A stretch of DNA of 64,000 nt from Lujinxingia sediminis (GTDB lineage: Bacteria > Myxococcota_A > Bradymonadia > Bradymonadales > Bradymonadaceae), in the NCBI RefSeq assembly GCF_004005565.1, contig NZ_SADD01000012.1, positions 1-64,000 of the forward strand, written 5' to 3'. Below are positions 62,293 to 64,000 of this stretch, piece by piece. The position numbers and the translations under genes were made by a program. Position 1 is the first letter of the stretch. Every line of letters begins with the position of its first letter. The notes below the pieces were generated by a model. It saw only the letters and a program-made list of their open reading frames with translations. It was not told where the DNA came from and ran no database searches.

Positions 62293-62502
62293 ATGCCCCT
62301 TGCGCCGCATAACCCGTCGAAGGTGTTGGGAAGCCATTGGAGGCGGGTGGAGCCCGAAGATCGCGGCAAGCACTGGGAAGTGGTGCGTTTTGACCGACGC
62401 ACTGGCGAGGTGGTGCTGCGTGGCGTGCTTACCGGCGAGGAGGTGAAGATGCCGTGGCGCGAGCTTCGGGACCGGGAGCGCTGGACGCCGGGGTGGGTAT
62501 GA
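62293..62502 (+). CDS. TIGR02450 family small Trp-rich protein
   Basis: GGAGG precedes ATG 62293, giving 69 residues (MPLAPHNPSKVLGSHWRRV...). The layout NP.K.L.S.W..V.P....KHW.V...D......V.L......W.EL.D...W..GW matches TIGR02450/DUF2389, a conserved family of unknown function. Ends three bases from the converging dbpA stop. Not obviously part of the lipid cluster. Confidence 0.75.
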   Translation: MPLAPHNPSKVLGSHWRRVEPEDRGKHWEVVRFDRRTGEVVLRGVLTGEEVKMPWRELRDRERWTPGWV

Positions 62503-62505
62503 GTC

Positions 62506-63918
62506 TCAGCGCTGCATAAAGGCGCGAAAGCGCCGCCCTTTGATCTGGCCGTCCTGAATCTGTTGAAGCGCGTCGCGAGCGATGTCGCGGCGCAGGGCGA
62601 CAAAGGTGATGTGGTTCTGGATGTGGATGTCGCCGATGGCGTCGGCGTCAAAACCAAAGTCGCGGGTGAGCGCGCCGACGATGTCGCCCGGGCGCAGTTT
62701 GTCTTTGCGACCGCCTTTGATGGCGACGGTCATGTTTACAGCCGCAGGCGGAGGCGGGGCAGACGGGGAAGGAGCGCTCGCTGCGATCTGGCGAGCATCG
62801 GCCAGATGATCTTTAAAGTGGGGGAGCTTTCGGCTGTCTTCGGGGCCGACCAGCGTGATGGCCAGGCCCTCTTCGCCGGCGCGGCCGGTGCGGCCGACGC
62901 GATGCACAAAGGCCTCGGCTTCGCGGGGCAGCTCGAAGTTGATGACGGCATCGAGCGCGTCGATGTCCAGCCCTCGGGCGGCCACGTTTGTGGCGACAAG
63001 GTGGCGCAGGCTGCCGTTGCTCAAGCGCAGGAGCGTCGTCTCGCGATCGCGCTGCTCCATGCCCCCGTGCAGGGTCTCAGCGCTGTAGCCCGCGTTCTGA
63101 AGCCGTGCGACGACGGCCTTACAGGTGTCGCGCTGGTTGCAGAAGATCACCGATGAGGCCGGGGCGAAGTTCTGCAGGACGGCCTCCAGCGCGTCGAGGC
63201 GGTCGATGTCGCCGAGCTCGACGATGGTCTGATCAATGTCGGGGGCGTCGGCCTGCCCGACCACCGAGATCTGCCGGGCCTGATGCTGAAAACGTTCGCT
63301 GAGCGTGCGAATCGCCTGCGGAAAGGTTGCCGAGAAGAGCAGGGTCTGGCGCTTTGCCGGGCAGGCTTCGGCGACGGTGGCGACATCATCAAGAAAACCC
63401 ATATCGAGGAGGCGGTCGGCCTCATCGAAGACCAGGGTTTTGATGCGTGACAGATCGATGGTCTGGCGGTCCAGGTGGTCGAGAAGTCGGCCCGGAGTGG
63501 CCACGACCACGTCGACGCCGTGCTCCAGCGCGACGCGCTGTCGGGAGAAGGGTGAGCCACCGGTCACCGTGAGGATCTGGGTGTTGGGGAGCGCGCGAGC
63601 CAGACGGCGTAGCTCGTCTGTGACCTGGCTTGCGAGCTCGCGCGTGGGGCAGAGGACCAGGGCCTGGGGCAGAGGTTGGGCGGGGGTGACGCGGTGAAGC
63701 AGCGCCAGCCCGAAGGCTGCCGTCTTGCCGGTGCCGGTGCTTCCCAGCCCCACCACATCTTGACCGCGCAGCGTGAGCGGAAGGGTGGCCGCCTGGATCG
63801 CGGTCATCTGCCGGTACCCGAGCTGGTCGAGGGTCTCCAGCCAGTGCGCTTTGATGGAGAGGGTGGCGAAGGACGCGGTGTCGGGCGCGTCGAGATCGGT
63901 CGAGCGGGAAGTGCTCAA
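62506..63918 (-). CDS. dbpA: DEAD-box ATP-dependent RNA helicase DbpA
   Basis: The 470-residue helicase has GLGSTGTGKTAAFGLALL (motif I), LVFDEADRLLDMGF (II), LFSATFP (III), ATNVAARGLDID (V) and VHRVGRTGRAG (VI). The C-terminal domain (VAIKGGRKDKLRPGDIVGALTRDFGFDADAIGDI, HITFVALRRDIARDALQQI) is the RNA-binding RRM of DbpA that recognises 23S rRNA hairpin 92 during large-subunit assembly. A Q-motif (LGYRQMTAIQAATLP) lies near residue 35. The first ATG is used. No strong Shine-Dalgarno seen. Confidence 0.93.
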   Translation of the reverse strand: MSTSRSTDLDAPDTASFATLSIKAHWLETLDQLGYRQMTAIQAATLPLTLRGQDVVGLGSTGTGKTAAFGLALLHRVTPAQPLPQALVLCPTRELASQVTDELRRLARALPNTQILTVTGGSPFSRQRVALEHGVDVVVATPGRLLDHLDRQTIDLSRIKTLVFDEADRLLDMGFLDDVATVAEACPAKRQTLLFSATFPQAIRTLSERFQHQARQISVVGQADAPDIDQTIVELGDIDRLDALEAVLQNFAPASSVIFCNQRDTCKAVVARLQNAGYSAETLHGGMEQRDRETTLLRLSNGSLRHLVATNVAARGLDIDALDAVINFELPREAEAFVHRVGRTGRAGEEGLAITLVGPEDSRKLPHFKDHLADARQIAASAPSPSAPPPPAAVNMTVAIKGGRKDKLRPGDIVGALTRDFGFDADAIGDIHIQNHITFVALRRDIARDALQQIQDGQIKGRRFRAFMQR

Positions 63919-64000
63919 AGGATGGGTCCGGGGGTGGGAAGGAAAGGAAGTCTAACCTGGGCGCACCATGAAGGTTTTAAGGGTGAGGGTCAAACATGGT

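Overview
The window reads as chromosomal DNA of a GC-rich (roughly 60-65 percent by eye) Gram-negative deltaproteobacterium of the Myxococcota type, most likely a bradymonad. This is inferred from protein style: many lipoproteins with Asp/Gly/Thr-rich linkers behind the lipobox, MopE-type Asn-Asp-Cys repeats with VCBS repeats, a MYXO-CTERM-like tail, a stand-alone class II HMG-CoA reductase, very large TPR proteins and hybrid FAAL/ketosynthase lipid genes. No rRNA, tRNA or CRISPR array was seen.

Region 1-4.1 kb is unstable, low-density accessory DNA. The end of an IS3-type element sits at the left edge, followed by a 113-bp tandem duplication and eight copies of a small dispersed repeat (core GTCCGAGA..GGAC followed by TTTTATGCGGGTG). 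A 151-bp block duplicates the 3' end of a lipoprotein gene, and a DUF1622 gene has its start codon inside repeat DNA. Region 4.4-14 kb carries metabolic and surface genes: a 7-alpha-hydroxysteroid dehydrogenase homologue, a NylB-like serine hydrolase fused to a META domain, an AI-2E family permease, a GST, a Cys-rich Sel1/Hcp-type lipoprotein and a MopE-repeat lipoprotein. Region 15-19.6 kb has a 42-bp minisatellite, an AlkD-type protein, a sulfide:quinone oxidoreductase with its DUF1641 partner, and an acyl-CoA dehydrogenase.

Region 19.7-25.6 kb is a run of seven lipoprotein genes on the minus strand that share one cysteine framework (C-x-C, then x12 and C, four or more further Cys) while little else is conserved. 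Most have their own terminator and five have a recognisable promoter. I do not recognise the family. Region 25.7-37 kb holds cca, a 1374-residue ORF that looks like two lipoproteins fused through a MYXO-CTERM-like tail, a SpoIID/LytB protein, a Rieske protein, HMG-CoA reductase and an alpha/beta hydrolase. Region 37-51 kb holds a TPR-dynamin GTPase fusion, ssb, and a probable envelope operon (giant TPR protein, OmpA-family porin, Asp-box propeller lipoprotein) opposed by a CX4CH cytochrome-like lipoprotein and a beta-barrel protein. Region 51-54.4 kb is the housekeeping rplU-rpmA-obgE block and trmH.

Region 54.5-62.2 kb is a compact lipid/polyketide cluster: FAAL-ACP-KS, ketoreductase, an enoyl-reductase-like SDR, a free ACP, a PLP alpha-oxoamine synthase and a FabA/FabZ-like dehydratase. 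Together these could extend an activated fatty acid and release it by decarboxylative condensation with an amino acid, giving a long-chain alpha-aminoketone or sphingoid-like lipid. With the Cys-framework lipoproteins, this is the best candidate for something undescribed. The window ends with a TIGR02450 protein and dbpA.
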